A stretch of DNA of 5,095 nt. It comes from Nitriliruptoraceae bacterium. GTDB taxonomy: Bacteria; Actinomycetota; Nitriliruptoria; Nitriliruptorales; Nitriliruptoraceae. The stretch covers positions 1 to 5,095 of the forward strand of contig SKLC01000080.1 in NCBI GenBank assembly GCA_007123425.1. The letters run 5' to 3'. The position numbers and the translations under genes are program-made. Position 1 is the stretch's first letter. Each line of letters opens with the position of its first letter. The notes below the pieces were generated by a model, which saw only the letters and a list, made by a program, of their open reading frames with translations, had not been told where the DNA came from and did not search any database. Shown in pieces: positions 4,059-5,095 of the stretch.

Positions 4059-5045
4059 CTACTGGTTCTCGCCGGCGAAGATCTCCGAGACCGACTCGTC
4101 CTCGAACACCGCGCGCAGCGCGGAGGCGATCACCGGAGCCACCGAGAGCACCACCAGCTTGTCGTTGCGACGCTCGGGCGGGATCGGGATCGTGTTGGTG
4201 ACCACGACCTTCTCGATCACCGAGTTCTGCAGCCGCTCGGCGGCCGGGCCGGAGAACAGCGGATGCGTCGCGCAGGCCACGACCCTCTCGGCCCCGCGCT
4301 CCTTGAGCAGCTCCGCGGCGCCGCAGATCGTGCCGGCGGTGTCGATCATGTCGTCGATGAGGATCGCCGTGCGGCCCTCGACCTCACCGATGACGTCCAG
4401 CGTCTCGGAGACGTTGTGCTTCGTGGGGTCGCGGCGCTTGTGCAGGATCGCGATCGGCGAGCCGAGGTGACCGGCGAACTTCTCCGTCAGCCGCACCCGC
4501 CCGGCGTCGGGGGAGACGATGACGCGCTCGTCGGGCGAGGTGTTGTCCTGGATCCACTGCTTGAGCAGGGGCAGCGCGGTGAGGTGGTCGAAGGGATCGT
4601 CGAAGAACCCCTGGATCTGGCCCGTGTGCAGGTCGACCGACATGATCCGGTCCACCCCGGCGCGCTCGTACATGTCGGCGATCAGCTTCGCGCCGATCGG
4701 CTCGCGCGAGAGCGTCTTCTTGTCGGAGCGCGAATAGCCGTAGTAGGGCACCACGGCCACGATGCGCTTCGCCGACGCGCGCTTGAGCGCGTCGATCATC
4801 ACCAGCTGCTCGACGATGTAGTCGTTGATGCTCATCCCGCCGGGCACCGAGACGTGGGACTGCACCACGAACACGTCCGCGCCGCGCACCGACTCGGCGA
4901 AGCGGGCGTAGAGCTCGCCGTTGGCGAACTGGGCCGTCTTGACCTCCCCCACCTTCATGCCGAGGTGGTCGCACACCTCCCGCGTGAGCTCCGGATACGA
5001 CGACCCGGAGAAGACCATCATGCGCTTCTTGGTCACGACTTCCAT
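4059..5045 (-). CDS. prs: Ribose-phosphate diphosphokinase (PRPP synthetase)
   Basis: Prs transfers the diphosphate of ATP to ribose 5-phosphate to give PRPP for purine, pyrimidine, NAD, histidine and tryptophan synthesis. The 328-residue product carries the full set of class I motifs: FANGELYARF (40-49), VMIDALKRASAKR (82-94), YYGYSRSDKKTLSREPIGAKL (101-121), VDLHTGQIQGFFD (137-149, metal-binding His140), VSPDAGRVR (177-185), catalytic-loop HKRRD (202-206) and the PRPP-binding loop ILIDDMIDTAGT (228-239). The length is usual for the family. Around residues 65-73 (VSVPGGMSI) there are about five more residues than in the Streptomyces-type QSHTAPIN form I remember. The start is ATG with GAGG 5 nt upstream; the preceding gene is outside the window (glmU is the usual neighbour). 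A strong hairpin follows the stop, so transcription probably ends or attenuates before rplY. Confidence 0.97.
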   Translation of the reverse strand: MEVVTKKRMMVFSGSSYPELTREVCDHLGMKVGEVKTAQFANGELYARFAESVRGADVFVVQSHVSVPGGMSINDYIVEQLVMIDALKRASAKRIVAVVPYYGYSRSDKKTLSREPIGAKLIADMYERAGVDRIMSVDLHTGQIQGFFDDPFDHLTALPLLKQWIQDNTSPDERVIVSPDAGRVRLTEKFAGHLGSPIAILHKRRDPTKHNVSETLDVIGEVEGRTAILIDDMIDTAGTICGAAELLKERGAERVVACATHPLFSGPAAERLQNSVIEKVVVTNTIPIPPERRNDKLVVLSVAPVIASALRAVFEDESVSEIFAGENQ

Positions 5046-5048
5046 GGC

Positions 5049-5086
5049 AGCCTCGACCGGGGCGACGAGCGGCGGAGCCTCGACCG
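5049..5086. repeat. 11-bp direct repeat upstream of prs
   Basis: AGCCTCGACCG occurs at 5049-5059 and again at 5076-5086, 27 bp apart. The proximal copy overlaps the prs Shine-Dalgarno (GAGG, 5051-5054). It may be a small duplication or paired binding sites. Confidence 0.5.
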
Positions 5087-5088
5087 TA
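5083..5088 (-). promoter_or_regulatory. Possible -10 element before prs
   Basis: TACGGT on the minus strand fits TANNNT and would give a leader of about 30 nt. The -35 region would lie beyond the window edge, so it cannot be judged. Confidence 0.2.
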
Positions 5089-5095
5089 CACGCGC

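Noticed and set aside
3941..4201. Plus-strand frame across the prs terminator (86 codons)
   Set aside because: It reads through both arms of the 16-bp hairpin and the end of prs and gives Arg/Pro/Ser-rich sequence without any likeness to a protein.
4384..5091. Second minus-strand frame overlapping prs (235 codons)
   Set aside because: It is an out-of-frame reading of prs, rich in Arg and Gly, with no motifs; the prs frame carries every expected catalytic motif.
1..5095. Previously undescribed system
   Set aside because: I looked for clustered unknown genes, repeat arrays, toxin-antitoxin pairs and mobile-element ends. The coding content is a conserved housekeeping cluster; only the non-coding gaps and the DUF4191 protein are unexplained.

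Overview
This is a very GC-rich window with every supported gene on the minus strand. Gene order and protein type point to an actinobacterium (Actinomycetota). The evidence is the order prs, rplY (L25/CTC), pth, mfd, a DUF4191-type membrane protein (a family I know only from actinobacteria), frequent GTG starts with clear Shine-Dalgarno sites, and hairpins without U-tracts. The class cannot be fixed from sequence alone. The DUF4191 gene lying between pth and mfd, and a small insertion in the PRPP synthetase, hint at a lineage away from the standard Streptomyces/Mycobacterium layout.

Layout in the direction of transcription (high to low coordinates): 5095-5046 is the short upstream region of prs, with an 11-bp direct repeat. 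5045-4059 is prs, ribose-phosphate diphosphokinase. 4058-3748 is a 311-bp gap with a 16-bp terminator-like hairpin just after prs, a candidate promoter (TTGCCG-18-TAGCAT), and a leader with several perfect stems. 3747-3034 is rplY, long-form ribosomal protein L25 with an acidic tail. 3033-3022 is a 12-bp gap that is exactly a palindrome containing the pth ribosome binding site. 3021-2398 is pth, peptidyl-tRNA hydrolase. 2397-2305 is a short gap. 2304-1648 is the DUF4191 protein. 1647-1262 is a 386-bp gap with two strong inverted repeats between 13-bp direct repeats. 1261-1 is the first 420 codons of mfd, whose C-terminal motor part lies beyond the window edge.

The genes form a housekeeping cluster. 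Prs makes PRPP for nucleotide, histidine and tryptophan synthesis. L25 binds 5S rRNA in the large ribosomal subunit. Pth recycles peptidyl-tRNA released from stalled ribosomes. Mfd removes stalled RNA polymerase and recruits UvrA to template-strand lesions. rplY and pth are almost certainly co-transcribed and may be translationally coupled. prs looks separated from rplY by a terminator and a new promoter, and mfd looks separated from the DUF4191 gene by a hairpin.

I see no defence system, mobile-element gene, CRISPR array, tRNA or rRNA. The least explained parts are the two long non-coding gaps (1262-1647 and 3748-4058). Long plus-strand open frames opposite the real genes are shadows caused by high GC.
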